Origin: an uncultured Clostridia bacterium
GTDB taxonomy: Bacteria; Bacillota; Clostridia; TANB77; UBA1234
Length of the DNA: 64,000 nt
Reading direction: 5' to 3'
Assembly (NCBI GenBank): GCA_934132775.1
Contig: CAKPAA010000008.1
Location: 12,221-76,220, forward strand
Made by a program: the position numbers and the translations under genes. The notes beneath the pieces are model-generated. The model ran no database searches, was not told the DNA's origin, and saw only the letters and a list, made by a program, of their open reading frames with translations. This document shows positions 55,169 to 64,000 of this stretch, one piece after another (the stretch's first letter is position 1; every line of letters begins with the position of its first letter).

Positions 55169-56672
55169 CTATTATTTCTTTCCTTTCATATGATTTTTTT
55201 ATTGAATTTTTTACGTCTTTTCCTAAAACAAGTCCAGTAAGTATGACTGGATATATGTCTAAACGTCCGACAAACATTGCAACGATTTCAACCCAATTTA
55301 CAATATTGCAAGCATCTTTTCCACTAACTCCTATTGAAACTCCAACACAGCTAAGCGCTGACGTTACTTCAAAGAATGAATCTCCTATTTCATTTCCACA
55401 ACTTGTAACAATCAATGTTCCGATGAATAGCACTATGCCATACAACATTATAAAGTTGTGTGCTTCGAACACTCTTTCGTTTGTAAGTTCTACGTTTTTT
55501 CCATAGAAATTTATTTTTTTCGAACTTATTTCTCTTTTTGGCATTAACCTTGACTTTATATCATAATAAATCGATTTTAATACTATTGCAATTCTATATA
55601 CTTTTATACCACCTGCTGTTGAACCTGCTCCAAAACCGATTAACATAAACAAAAGTAGTATTACTATCGCTGCCGATGGCCAAACTGCTAAGCTTTCAAC
55701 CGTTGAAAAACCTGATGTTGTCATTACTGAAATGATTTGGAATAGTCCAACCCTAAAACTTTTTCCAAACGTTGCATACATTGTCCCCATCAGTATGCAC
55801 GCCATAATTGGTGCAAATATAATCCAAAGTAAAACAGTTAATTTGGTTTCACAATGTTTGAAAAAAGCCTTTATATTTCCTTTTATCATCATCAAGTTTA
55901 ACAAGAAGTTGGTTCCGCCTAACACTGCTAAACTTAAAGTTATAATCTCTATTGGAATTGAATTATAAAATCCTATGCTTGCCGCCTTTGTAGAAAATCC
56001 ACCATTGGCTACTGCTGAAATAGAATGATTTAATGCATCAAAAGGCGTCATTCCAAATATCGTAAGCAAAATTGCTCCAACCATTATATATCCAGTGTAA
56101 ATGATAACTATCATTCTTGACGAACCAATTACATTTGCTATAAGTTTGTTTTGATGCCCCTCAGCATTGTAAAGTCTCATTCCAAAGACACTTGAAAATA
56201 AAGAAGTCATTATTAGTATTATTCCTATACCACCTATATACAAAGTTATGCTTCTATACATCAAGAAAATCTTTGGCAATTTTTCAACTTCCATAACTGT
56301 AAGTCCTGTTGTCGTCAGTCCACTTGTAGATTCGTACACACTTTGAGTAAATGTATATTCACCTGTTAAATAGTACGGCATTGCACATATAAGAATTGCA
56401 AATAACCAAGACAGAAACACAATAATTGTTTCGTGATTACTATATAACTCAACTTTTTTCTTCTTATATATTGGTAGAAACATCGCAAGTCCAACAATTA
56501 CAGATATAACTCCAGGTATTAAAAAATATTTAGCATAAATACTTTCCTCTGGATGAAAAAATAACGTAAGCAAAGCTGCTAATATCGCACAACCTACTAA
56601 TGAAATACAAACACCAACATATCCCAAAATTACTTTATACGATGACGCGATTTCTTTTTTATGATTACTCAT
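55161..56672 (-). CDS. Potassium uptake channel subunit, TrkH/KtrB family
   Basis: 503 residues with eight to ten membrane segments and four pore-loop filters of the SKT family: STSGLTTTG near 95, ISAVANGGF near 220, MTTSGFSTV near 325 and [10 protein letters not shown] near 440. It moves K+ with a cytosolic RCK subunit, encoded by the next gene upstream; the two overlap by eight bases. Confidence 0.95.
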   Translation of the reverse strand: MSNHKKEIASSYKVILGYVGVCISLVGCAILAALLTLFFHPEESIYAKYFLIPGVISVIVGLAMFLPIYKKKKVELYSNHETIIVFLSWLFAILICAMPYYLTGEYTFTQSVYESTSGLTTTGLTVMEVEKLPKIFLMYRSITLYIGGIGIILIMTSLFSSVFGMRLYNAEGHQNKLIANVIGSSRMIVIIYTGYIMVGAILLTIFGMTPFDALNHSISAVANGGFSTKAASIGFYNSIPIEIITLSLAVLGGTNFLLNLMMIKGNIKAFFKHCETKLTVLLWIIFAPIMACILMGTMYATFGKSFRVGLFQIISVMTTSGFSTVESLAVWPSAAIVILLLFMLIGFGAGSTAGGIKVYRIAIVLKSIYYDIKSRLMPKREISSKKINFYGKNVELTNERVFEAHNFIMLYGIVLFIGTLIVTSCGNEIGDSFFEVTSALSCVGVSIGVSGKDACNIVNWVEIVAMFVGRLDIYPVILTGLVLGKDVKNSIKKSYERKEIIDV

Positions 56673-57336
56673 CTTTTACTACCCCCGATATTACTTTTAT
56701 CGCCTCTTCGTGACATTCCTTAGCAGATAAAAGTAGCACTTTATCACCAACATTTATCGTAGTTTGACCTGTTGGAATCACCATTTTTTCGTTATGGATT
56801 ACACTCACAATTCTTGCCTGCGATGGTAATTTAATTTCAAATAATTTCTTTCCAAGACATTTTGCCTTTTCATTTATAATTATCTCACTCATTGAAAATG
56901 CTCTATCTTCGTTAGACAAAGTGTTTACCAAATTTTCAAGAGTTGTTGCTTCTTCAAGCATTCTAGCAACTGAATAAGTAGAACTAATAACCGTATTTAT
57001 TCCAAGCTTTTCAAACACCTCAACATTTATTGGATTAGTAACTGTGCAGACAACTTTTTTTACATTAAATCTTTTTTTAGCTATCTCACAAGTAACAAAA
57101 TTATCCGCATCACTACTTGTAAGTGCGATAAGCACATCATAGTTGAAAATATCTGCATCTTCTAGTATATACTCCTTACTAGAATCACCATTCAAAACTG
57201 ATATGTTATGTTTTTCTGCAAGATGCTTAGAATAATTCTTATCTGTATTTATTACTTTAACTTTATTTTTCTTAGATAGTAAAGAGCCAATTAAGAAATC
57301 TGCTTCTTCTTTACCACCTGCAACAACAATTTTCAT
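56665..57336 (-). CDS. TrkA/KtrA-type RCK regulatory subunit
   Basis: Start at ATG 57336 (MKIVVAGGKEEADFL), since AAAGGA abuts the upstream ATG at 57348. 223 residues: TrkA_N Rossmann domain with VVAGGKEEAD (the glycine motif is degenerate) and DSSKEYILEDADI, then a TrkA_C domain (about 140-220, LFEIKLPSQARIVSVIHNE). It gates the TrkH channel in response to nucleotides. Confidence 0.9.
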   Translation of the reverse strand: MKIVVAGGKEEADFLIGSLLSKKNKVKVINTDKNYSKHLAEKHNISVLNGDSSKEYILEDADIFNYDVLIALTSSDADNFVTCEIAKKRFNVKKVVCTVTNPINVEVFEKLGINTVISSTYSVARMLEEATTLENLVNTLSNEDRAFSMSEIIINEKAKCLGKKLFEIKLPSQARIVSVIHNEKMVIPTGQTTINVGDKVLLLSAKECHEEAIKVISGVVKDE

Positions 57337-57547
57337 AAAACAATTCATTCCTTTCTGAATTTTCGATACCTATTTAAGACATCGTTAAATTGTCAAATTA
57401 GTTTTTATCTCCAAGACGTATCTTTTTATTAACAAACTAATTATTTTAAAATTTAGCCGTTTTTTTACTATATAAGTGGCGTCAAAAACTCATTCATTAT
57501 CCGACTAGTGATCATACCACAACATATGTTCCTTTTTAAACAATCTT

Positions 57548-57994
57548 TTACTTTTCTTCGTCAATTTGAACAGAACTAATTTTTTTAAATTCCTCAACAG
57601 ACAATTTAAAAGGATAAATTGCTTTTATATTTTCATCATCTATCAAAGCCTCTTTTTCAGTATCAGTAAGCCTTATATAGACTTCCGGCACTTTAAAAAT
57701 ATCTCTTGCAATTTTCGCAGCTAAAATATTGGTGTTTTCACTTTCAGTAACTGCTATAAACATACTAGTCGTTTCAATTCCATTTTCTTTTAAGATATTT
57801 GCATCCGTACCATCAGCACAAACTTCATAACCACTATAATTATCTGGAAGCTTCAAAAAAGCCACTTCGTCCTTATCTATAATAGTTAAGTTGTATCCCA
57901 TACTAGATAAAGAACCCGCTAATTTCACACCAAATCTACTACAACCAACAATAATAACATTCTTTCTTTTCATTCTTTCCTTAGCTTGACTCAT
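57548..57994 (-). CDS. TrkA_N-domain protein
   Basis: Start at ATG 57994 (MSQAKERMKRKNVIIVG) with AAAGGTG upstream. 148 residues, only the Rossmann NAD-binding domain (VIIVGCSRFGVKLAGSLSSM, D at DKDE, GTDANILKENGI); there is no TrkA_C domain. It lies 211 bases upstream of the other RCK gene on the same strand, so the transporter may have two RCK partners. Confidence 0.88.
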   Translation of the reverse strand: MSQAKERMKRKNVIIVGCSRFGVKLAGSLSSMGYNLTIIDKDEVAFLKLPDNYSGYEVCADGTDANILKENGIETTSMFIAVTESENTNILAAKIARDIFKVPEVYIRLTDTEKEALIDDENIKAIYPFKLSVEEFKKISSVQIDEEK

Positions 57995-58064
57995 ATTTTC
58001 ACCTTTCACATAAAACAATTAAAAATATATAACCTTCAAAAGTATCAATCTTCTATTCAATATT

Positions 58065-58583
58065 TTATAAACTGTCCTTTACAAACAAATTCATTTCGAA
58101 ATTATATTCATACTCTGTTCCAAGTTCATTCAAAGCACCTTTTTGTGCCCATAATATACTAACCGTATAATTATCCTTTTCAGCAATCCAAAGTAATTCT
58201 TTCTGCTTTGCATCATCAATCGAAGTTTTCAAATTATTAGGATTTTGGCAGCCAAAAGCTTCAACAGGCTTAAAGCCGGAATTATACAATTCAATCAAAT
58301 AACTTCTTATCTCTGGATAAGTAACCTCATCAGAGCAGCTAACATCATAAATATTCGTCAAATCACCAGATACACTAATTCCATTTTTCACAATCATAGG
58401 AACATCGTTAATCGGCCAGTTAGTACCCTCTAAGACCGAAGTTATAATCTCACTTTTAGATATATTATTTTTGGCAGATAATAAAGCCATAATCAAAATA
58501 ACAAGTATAAAAATAAAAATTAATAATGCACCAATTATTTTAAAATATTTTTTATTAGTATTGCCTAAATTACTACTATTCAT
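58065..58583 (-). CDS. Membrane-anchored hypothetical protein
   Basis: 172 residues: one N-terminal membrane segment (IIGALLIFIFILVILIMALL) and an exterior domain of about 130 residues with GISVSGDLTNIYDVSCSDE and two cysteines. AGGGGGAAT precedes the ATG. No family recognised. It lies near another anchored protein (58699) and the potassium genes. Confidence 0.7.
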   Translation of the reverse strand: MNSSNLGNTNKKYFKIIGALLIFIFILVILIMALLSAKNNISKSEIITSVLEGTNWPINDVPMIVKNGISVSGDLTNIYDVSCSDEVTYPEIRSYLIELYNSGFKPVEAFGCQNPNNLKTSIDDAKQKELLWIAEKDNYTVSILWAQKGALNELGTEYEYNFEMNLFVKDSL

Positions 58584-58698
58584 AAGAATTCCCCCTCATA
58601 TAATATGTTTATAAAGTTAAGAAATAATCACATAAACATACCATTTCTTTTACAATTATCATCACTTTAAAATCAAATAACTTTTATTTAATTAGTCG

Positions 58699-59199
58699 TT
58701 ATTCGTTGCTCTCATCGCCAATAAGCATAGCCTCAATTTCATCTTTTGTATAATTTTTATATTCGCCAAAATAATCAATATTGTACTTTACTGAAACTAC
58801 ATTTCCCTCAGCAACAACTCTTTCAATCTCTCCATCTTTAATCTTAGCCTCATAATACGCTTTAACCTCATCCACTTCATTAGCATTACTAAGCACAAGA
58901 ATTTCTTGCACATTAGTCAAATGATCATCTGAAAAAGAATATACAATAGAATTTCCATTCCCATCAGAAAAAATAATTTGATCATCATACACACTAACGT
59001 TATATTCGCCATCTTTCAACTCATCACTCTTGTCAGAAGTCAATGCGTTATCGTCACCAGATAAATTATTAAAATCATTCTCTATATCATTTTTATTTAT
59101 GCATAATTTACCAAAAAAGTAAATTGCAATAATAACTACAACCACTATAAATAAGCATAAAAAAAACTTGCTATTAACCTTACGCCTTTTCATATTCAA
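58699..59199 (-). CDS. Membrane-anchored hypothetical protein
   Basis: 166 residues: basic N-terminus, one membrane segment (FFLCLFIVVVVIIAIYFFG), an acidic stretch with NNLSGDDNALTSDKSDE, and a beta-rich domain (YNVSVYDDQIIFSDGNGNSI). GGGGG precedes the ATG. Similar build to 58065-58583 but not clearly homologous. Function unknown. Confidence 0.7.
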   Translation of the reverse strand: MNMKRRKVNSKFFLCLFIVVVVIIAIYFFGKLCINKNDIENDFNNLSGDDNALTSDKSDELKDGEYNVSVYDDQIIFSDGNGNSIVYSFSDDHLTNVQEILVLSNANEVDEVKAYYEAKIKDGEIERVVAEGNVVSVKYNIDYFGEYKNYTKDEIEAMLIGDESNE

Positions 59200-59399
59200 G
59201 CCCCCAATTCAATAAATAAATTGTAACATATACCAAATCAAAATGCACTACATTTTTATTTCTGATAAAAAGTGTCACAATTTACTAACAAATCAAAATA
59301 TCGATTTACAGATATATTTAATTGTAAAACACAAGAATGTTTGTAGTCACTTATACAAAGTATATTTAAGCAAATTACAACCTAGAGATAGCAGAAAAA

Positions 59400-59432
59400 T
59401 AAAACCTCCTATAATTTATATAAGAGGTTTAA
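59400..59432 (-). terminator. Terminator of the prepilin-like gene
   Basis: AAACCTC/GAGGTTT stem with an AT-rich loop and TTTTT on the minus strand. Confidence 0.65.
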
Positions 59433-59483
59433 ATATCTTTGCAATAACACCAGACTAGTTATATTTTTTGAAATAACATCATG

Positions 59484-60995
59484 TTATTTAATATTCCAAG
59501 CTTTAGAAGATGTGCCATCAGTCAATGCATTTGTCATATCTAACGATTTTGCTGATAATTGAATTAGTGGACGAAGACCATCAGAAGGAGTAACCATACC
59601 TCCATATGAAGAGAATAAGCTACGAGTGCTAGTTGAACTATTAAAACAATTAAACAAACCATATTGAACACTGGCTGGTTCAGAAATTAAGCTAACATAC
59701 TGTGAAGCCAGCCATCCTTTGTTGTCGGTATCTCCTTTTAGTACATCTCCAATAGTCGCATTAGTTCTGTACGAGTATACTATTTGTGTGACTAACGCTG
59801 ATTCTTCTTTTGATTTTAGTTCGATGTAGTCTGCTTCATTTGTTGATTGGTGTGTTACTCCATTTTTGTCATCCCAATTATAAAATCTTGGATATTTTAT
59901 TCCTCCTCTTAAACTTGCAATGTGTTTCTTAGCAGTATACGTATATCCTCCTGCTACTATATCTTTCAAATCAGCTTCTGCCGTATCAGATGGATACCAT
60001 GCATATCTTATTAAATTTGTTGTTGGTATATATCCACACGCTTTGTCTAAGTCCTCAATTGTCATACTTCTTGCTGTTATTCCTTTATCTGCATTTGAAT
60101 ATAGACTTTGGCATAATCGATGTAATTCATTAGCACCATACAGATATCCAGTTGCACCTTTTAAAGTTACTTTGTTCACGTAGCCATCAGTCGTCAACAT
60201 TATTTTCCCTGTGCTTTCATCTATATTTAAAATTCTCCATTTTGCTGTCGTATCTGTTGATAAAACTTCTTTTGTATAGCCAGTTTTAGTTACATCTGTT
60301 TCAACATTTTGCACTGCTGTTGGCACATAATTTACATAGTCCCCAACTTTTATTTTATTTTTTATCTCTTCAAACTCTTTTTTAGACAAACCATCATCTA
60401 AAAGTTCTCTATTTTCAACTTTGCTGTTTCCATCTACTTGCAACTTAAATGTTGTGCTCGCAACTGTTATATCAATATCTCCTGAACTAGAAACAAGCGA
60501 ACTATCTACAAACTCTTTATCTCTTATGTTATATGCATTTTCACTTGGAAATGGTGGCCAAATAAAAACCTTTCCATTCTTAGTTACAGCATACTTAACC
60601 TCAACATTTGTCTCAATTGGAGTATTCACTTTCATTACGGGTAGCTTAATACCAATATCTGCACTTTTATCAATTATTGTATAATCAGGAGTTCTACTCT
60701 CTACCACAAAATCTTCATCAGTTTTTCCGCCCTTAGCCACATAGTTAAAAGCTTGTCCGTCAGTAATTTGAGAACCCTTTGCAAGCATTGCGCCTTTTAC
60801 TTCTACCATTCTTTCATTTATAGCCTGCTCCACTTCACTAATATTAGAAACAAACTTAGAATAATTCGCCTTTCCAATAGTACTCGTCGAACTATTAAAC
60901 GCAATAGCTGCTAAAATAATTATTACAATAATTGTAATAACCAAAGCAATAAGAGAAATACCTCTCTCATTTCTTCTTAATTTCAAATCCCCCAT
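59484..60995 (-). CDS. Large prepilin-like surface protein
   Basis: 503 residues. Class III signal: basic leader ending RNERG, then ISLIALVITIIVIIILAAIA, the hydrophobic helix of type IV pilin-like proteins. Position +5 is Ala, where most pilins have Glu. The rest is a long exterior region with VSSSGDIDI near 165, WRILNIDESTGKIMLTTDG near 253, and a late domain with GATGYLYGANELHRLC. No other pilus gene is nearby. It may be a pilin-like adhesin processed by a peptidase encoded elsewhere. GGGGAT precedes the ATG. The 330-base stretch above it shows no gene. Confidence 0.78.
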   Translation of the reverse strand: MGDLKLRRNERGISLIALVITIIVIIILAAIAFNSSTSTIGKANYSKFVSNISEVEQAINERMVEVKGAMLAKGSQITDGQAFNYVAKGGKTDEDFVVESRTPDYTIIDKSADIGIKLPVMKVNTPIETNVEVKYAVTKNGKVFIWPPFPSENAYNIRDKEFVDSSLVSSSGDIDITVASTTFKLQVDGNSKVENRELLDDGLSKKEFEEIKNKIKVGDYVNYVPTAVQNVETDVTKTGYTKEVLSTDTTAKWRILNIDESTGKIMLTTDGYVNKVTLKGATGYLYGANELHRLCQSLYSNADKGITARSMTIEDLDKACGYIPTTNLIRYAWYPSDTAEADLKDIVAGGYTYTAKKHIASLRGGIKYPRFYNWDDKNGVTHQSTNEADYIELKSKEESALVTQIVYSYRTNATIGDVLKGDTDNKGWLASQYVSLISEPASVQYGLFNCFNSSTSTRSLFSSYGGMVTPSDGLRPLIQLSAKSLDMTNALTDGTSSKAWNIK

Positions 60996-61325
60996 TTTGA
61001 AAAATCCCCTCTCTTATGTATTTTGTAAAAAACTATCATTAGTATTTTTTGTACTATATAAAAGTGTAATAATTAATTATAGAAATGTAGTTGAATAATA
61101 CACTTCTTTCTATTTATAACATAAGTATTTCCATAAATAATTATATTAAAACAAAAGTAAATTAAAATGCGATATTTGTCGATTTAAATTTTATCAACTT
61201 TTTTAGTTACTGTAAATATATTTTAGATAAAAAGTCAAATGCGTTTTGAGTTTAATCCATTTTAAAATCATTCATAAAATTGTTATAAAATATTATATTA
61301 ATAAGAAAAGAAAGTAGGAGTAAAT

Positions 61326-61655
61326 ATGAATAAAGATAACATAAACAAACACATTGGGGAAATATATCAGCAGTACAGAATTCAAAATAATTTGACACAA
61401 AATCAAGTTGCGGAATTGACTGGGCTAGAGCCAAGGCATATAAGTCAAATAGAAAGAGGAATGTCAAAAGGAAGTATTGATACATTAATAAAATTGTGCA
61501 ATGCCTATCAAATTACTCCTGATATTGTCTTGTATGATTTACTAGATGATAATGTTAAAAAAGCGATTTCAATTTATGATGAAAAATTTAAAAAATTAAG
61601 CAAAAGAGACAAAGAGAGTGTATTGCATTTTATTGATTATTTTTTATCAAAATAA
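61326..61655 (+). CDS. XRE-family transcriptional regulator
   Basis: 109 residues. Cro/CI-type HTH in the first 70 (YRIQNNLTQNQVAELTGLEP, then HISQIERGMSKGSIDTLIK) and a helical C-terminal tail. AGTAGGAG precedes the ATG. Single gene; target unknown. Confidence 0.88.
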   Translation: MNKDNINKHIGEIYQQYRIQNNLTQNQVAELTGLEPRHISQIERGMSKGSIDTLIKLCNAYQITPDIVLYDLLDDNVKKAISIYDEKFKKLSKRDKESVLHFIDYFLSK

Positions 61656-61696
61656 AGAGTGATGTGACAAAATTTTGAATATGTAGATAATAATTA

Positions 61697-61960
61697 TTAT
61701 AATTTTTTTAACTCTTCTCCATATTTTACGCCCAATGTGTAACTAAAAGCAAAGTAGTATTCTTCTGTTTTATAAAACAATTGTATAATTTCATCAAATT
61801 GTTTCTTTTGTTGTTCAGATAAAGTATGTTCTAATTCTTCCATTGCATCGGTAAGTCTAAGATAATCTTTTTTAAAATTTTGGTTTTCCTTTAAAATTGG
61901 CATCTTTTGTTCAACAAAATTACTAATAAATTTGTAATCATCATTATTAAATATTTCCAT
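61697..61960 (-). CDS. Small helical protein (DUF6809-like)
   Basis: 87 residues, acidic, helical, ending YYFAFSYTLGVKYGEELKKL, similar to DUF6809 proteins near mobile elements. AAAGGATGACC precedes the ATG. Function unknown. Confidence 0.55.
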   Translation of the reverse strand: MEIFNNDDYKFISNFVEQKMPILKENQNFKKDYLRLTDAMEELEHTLSEQQKKQFDEIIQLFYKTEEYYFAFSYTLGVKYGEELKKL

Positions 61961-62235
61961 ATATGGTCATCCTTTCCTTTTATTTTTAATAAAAGTATAC
62001 CCCAATATAAGTTTTTTATGCAAATTAATGTATTTTTATTAATAAAAAATACATTTGACATTAAAATTACAAAATGGTACGATTAGGTGGTGCAAAGTGT
62101 ATAAAATATTCTTAAATACTAAAAAAGCTTATGTAATCTAAATCTTATACTAACCTCAAATAAAAGTATATAACTTTATCCGATATATATAAGTTTAAGC
62201 ACACTACAAAATAAAGATTATTAAAGGAGGACAAA

Positions 62236-62748
62236 ATGCAAAAAATAAGAGGATTTGAAATATGCAAAGGACTAGAAAATTCAGACGTAACACTACCAAT
62301 CAGAAAAACAAAAAACTCGGTAGGATACGATATCGAAGCATTTGAAGACACAGTAATACCATCAATATGGAAAACTGTTTTTGAAAATATTAAAAAGTTT
62401 TTAAAAAACGATACAAACTACGAAAGTATTAAACCAACACTTGTCAGAACAGGAATAAAATCATATTTTAATGAAGATGAAGCCCTATTCTTGGCTAACA
62501 GAAGCTCACATCCAATAAAAAAAGGACTAATACTTGCAAATAGTTTAGGCGTAATCGAAAGTGACTATTACAACAATCCACAAAATGATGGAGAATTACT
62601 ATTTGCATATTACAACTTCTTTCCAATAGATGTAACAATAAAAAAACACGACCCAATTGGTCAAGCTTTCTTTCAAAAATTTTTAGTCGCAGACGATGAC
62701 AAAGCAACTGGCGAAAGAGTTGGCGGTTTTGGAAGCACAGATAAATAA
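62236..62748 (+). CDS. dut: dUTP diphosphatase
   Basis: 170 residues with the five trimeric dUTPase motifs: NSVGYDIEAF (1), NRSSHPIKKG (2), GVIESDYYNNPQNDGEL (3), PIGQAFFQKF (4) and the C-terminal RVGGFGSTD (5). It hydrolyses dUTP to dUMP, the substrate of ThyX. An insertion of about 25 residues lies between motifs 1 and 2. AAAGGAGGAC precedes the ATG. Confidence 0.92.
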   Translation: MQKIRGFEICKGLENSDVTLPIRKTKNSVGYDIEAFEDTVIPSIWKTVFENIKKFLKNDTNYESIKPTLVRTGIKSYFNEDEALFLANRSSHPIKKGLILANSLGVIESDYYNNPQNDGELLFAYYNFFPIDVTIKKHDPIGQAFFQKFLVADDDKATGERVGGFGSTDK

Positions 62749-62761
62749 ATTTAAAAAATTT

Positions 62762-62810
62762 AAACTAAACCTTAGAAGATGCTTTTATTTGCATTTCCTA
62801 AGGTTTAGTT
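62762..62810. terminator. Bidirectional terminator between dut and the ATP-grasp gene
   Basis: AAACTAAACCTTAG with CTAAGGTTTAGTT; serves the converging genes. Confidence 0.8.
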
Positions 62811-62833
62811 ATTTTAATAAAATATAAATTAAA

Positions 62834-63640
62834 TTATTTAAAACACAATTTTATTGCATCCTTATAAATTTCTTTGGCAATACGCCTATTATCTTCCGAA
62901 ATTTCGCTAAATTTAACCACCGAAACACTAGAATTAACTTCCATAACAAGCATTCTACCATCTTCTAACTCTGCAATATCAATAGAAACAAATTCACAGT
63001 CAAGTAATTTCAAAACAGAACTTGCAATTTCTTTTAGCTTACGAGCAACGCTACTTGGAACGTTTAACACCACATTTGCACCTTGTGCAAGATTATGCTT
63101 CCATCCATTTTTAAGTGCAACCTTTCCAAAAATCAATTTACATTCATCTTTCAAATATACCAGTCTATACTCACATTTAATATCATAAAAAGGACAAACA
63201 CATACTGAATCTTTGTACTTAAATAATTCTTCTAAACAGTTATATATCTCCTCAATAGAAGTACATTTAAAAACCTCTTTGCCACCAAATCCGTCATTTG
63301 CCTTAATAATAATAGTATGATTATCCTGCTTATTAAAATAAGAAACAACATCTTCTGGAGTAAAAAACATTGAATTATACTCTCCTCTAACACTTGGATT
63401 AAAGAAAATATTGTGTTCTATAACAGGCACTCTCGCATCGCTTAAAATAGAATACGTAGCAAACTTATCATTTAATATTGTAGCCGTAGAATAGTTGTTC
63501 AACGGAAACCTCATTCCAGTAATATACTTTATTTTGCCATTTTTATTTAATTCAATAATCCAACCACTAGAAAGCTCTCTATAAGAAATCTTTTCTTCAT
63601 CACAAATTTCGTAAATAATTTTCTTAAACTTATCAAGCAA
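62834..63640 (-). CDS. ATP-grasp family ligase-like protein
   Basis: 268 residues. ATP-grasp features: TIIIKANDGFGGKEVF near residue 110, the CEYRLVYLKDECKLIFGKV strand pair near 155, and the metal-binding end D-I-A-E-L-E-D-G...VMEVNSS near 235. It resembles RimK-type amino acid or peptide ligases. Substrate cannot be told. It stands alone between dut and the rRNA operon end. Confidence 0.8.
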   Translation of the reverse strand: MLDKFKKIIYEICDEEKISYRELSSGWIIELNKNGKIKYITGMRFPLNNYSTATILNDKFATYSILSDARVPVIEHNIFFNPSVRGEYNSMFFTPEDVVSYFNKQDNHTIIIKANDGFGGKEVFKCTSIEEIYNCLEELFKYKDSVCVCPFYDIKCEYRLVYLKDECKLIFGKVALKNGWKHNLAQGANVVLNVPSSVARKLKEIASSVLKLLDCEFVSIDIAELEDGRMLVMEVNSSVSVVKFSEISEDNRRIAKEIYKDAIKLCFK

Positions 63641-63769
63641 CTCTAATCACCTCAGCTTCACTATATTATTTTAAGATTAAAATCTAAAATATACAACATT
63701 TTGAATGAAAGTAAAAATTAAATATAATGTAAAATTTTTATTATTAGCCTTCGAATCCACCAATTTTAG

Positions 63770-63874
63770 AAAATACAAAAAACTGGTGCAGAGCAATTTT
63801 CAGGTTACTCAACGCCAACTATTGACAAAGAGCCAAATAACTTTAAATTAGTATTAAAAAACACATATATTTAA
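63770..63874 (+). pseudogene. 3' remnant of a gene
   Basis: After an in-frame TAG, a plus-strand frame reads KTGAEQFSGYSTPTIDKEP and ends VLKNTYI with a stop, directly followed by a good terminator. No start is present. It looks like the last 34 codons of a lost gene. Family unknown. Confidence 0.4.
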
Positions 63875-63908
63875 AGGAAACAATTTTCTTCAAATATATG
63901 TGTTTTTT
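63859..63908 (+). terminator. Terminator after the 63.8-kb remnant
   Basis: AACACATATATTT/AAATATATGTGTT stem, then seven T on the plus strand; it may also stop the rRNA transcript from the right. Confidence 0.8.
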
Positions 63909-63944
63909 TGTTTACCATAATCATATTTTTAGACATAAAAAAAT

Positions 63945-64000
63945 CTGGCAAACTCCTATTTTCACAATGGGCAACCCATTACTATCTTCGGCTATTACGA
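63945..64000 (-). rRNA. rrf: 5S ribosomal RNA, 3' part, truncated by the window edge
   Basis: The minus strand reads GATAGTAATGGGTTGCCC, then ATTGTGAAAATAGGAGTTTGCCAGA, the 3' half of bacterial 5S rRNA including the loop E and helix I strands, followed by seven T. The rest, and presumably 23S and 16S rRNA, lie to the right of the window. Confidence 0.85.

Noticed and set aside
57349..57547. A cyclic-di-AMP riboswitch before the TrkA/TrkH genes
   Set aside because: The gap is too short and shows no recognisable conserved core of that class.
1..64000. CRISPR arrays
   Set aside because: No regularly spaced short repeats were seen on reading through the window.

Overview
The window is AT-rich chromosomal DNA of a Gram-positive, endospore-lineage bacterium (Bacillota, most likely an uncultured Clostridia). 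Evidence: strong AGGAGG-type ribosome binding sites, a Zn-type S14, a zinc-finger adenylate kinase, a BofA-like protein, a T-box upstream of thrS, and the Clostridia arrangement of a KOW RNA-binding gene between map and infA. No species is assigned.

Layout. (1) 1-15.8 kb, minus strand: the S10-spc-alpha ribosomal block from rpsJ down to a truncated rpsM, with secY, adk, map and infA. rpmD is missing, and thyX with its own promoter and terminator sits between adk and map. (2) 15.9-23.9 kb: thrS with a T-box, a BofA-like gene, two tandem-HTH proteins, ung, a VanW-type protein, a deformylase, decayed gene remnants and a candidate multibranched RNA. (3) 23.9-33.8 kb, accessory: a Kiwa-like pair (kwaB broken by a frameshift), a YHYH/Big2 surface protein, a DUF4268-DUF5677-like pair, and a two-gene unit with a short FtsZ-like GTPase below a WYL regulator. 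(4) 34-53.7 kb, a defence island bounded by two copies of a small-gene cassette and by two tRNA-Met-derived fragments. It holds TnpV, a 1572-aa SMEK/STAND NTPase, an HNH protein, a DUF262/DUF1524 protein, a GIY-YIG/helicase/methylase fusion with a partner and XRE regulator, an IS30-type element, and a DUF6731-like/membrane pair. (5) 53.7-64 kb: mutT, nfo, TrkH/TrkA potassium uptake, anchored proteins, a large prepilin-like protein, dut, an ATP-grasp enzyme and the 3' end of a 5S rRNA gene.

The most notable pattern concerns reading frames. Three unrelated genes (the KOW gene, thyX, kwaB) each need a +1 shift to give a family-like protein, and in each the overlap between the two frames contains an in-frame CGG. 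Skipping its C yields a Gly codon (GGN). In a by-eye scan, in-frame CGG occurs otherwise only three times in the window, in two HTH genes and one cassette gene, where it reads normally. This suggests CGG-associated +1 frameshifting, or a systematic sequence artefact. A second class of lesion (IS30 transposase, HNH gene, a small ORF) needs the opposite shift and has no CGG.

Start sites were chosen from ribosome binding sites; all family calls rest on recognition by eye, without database searches.
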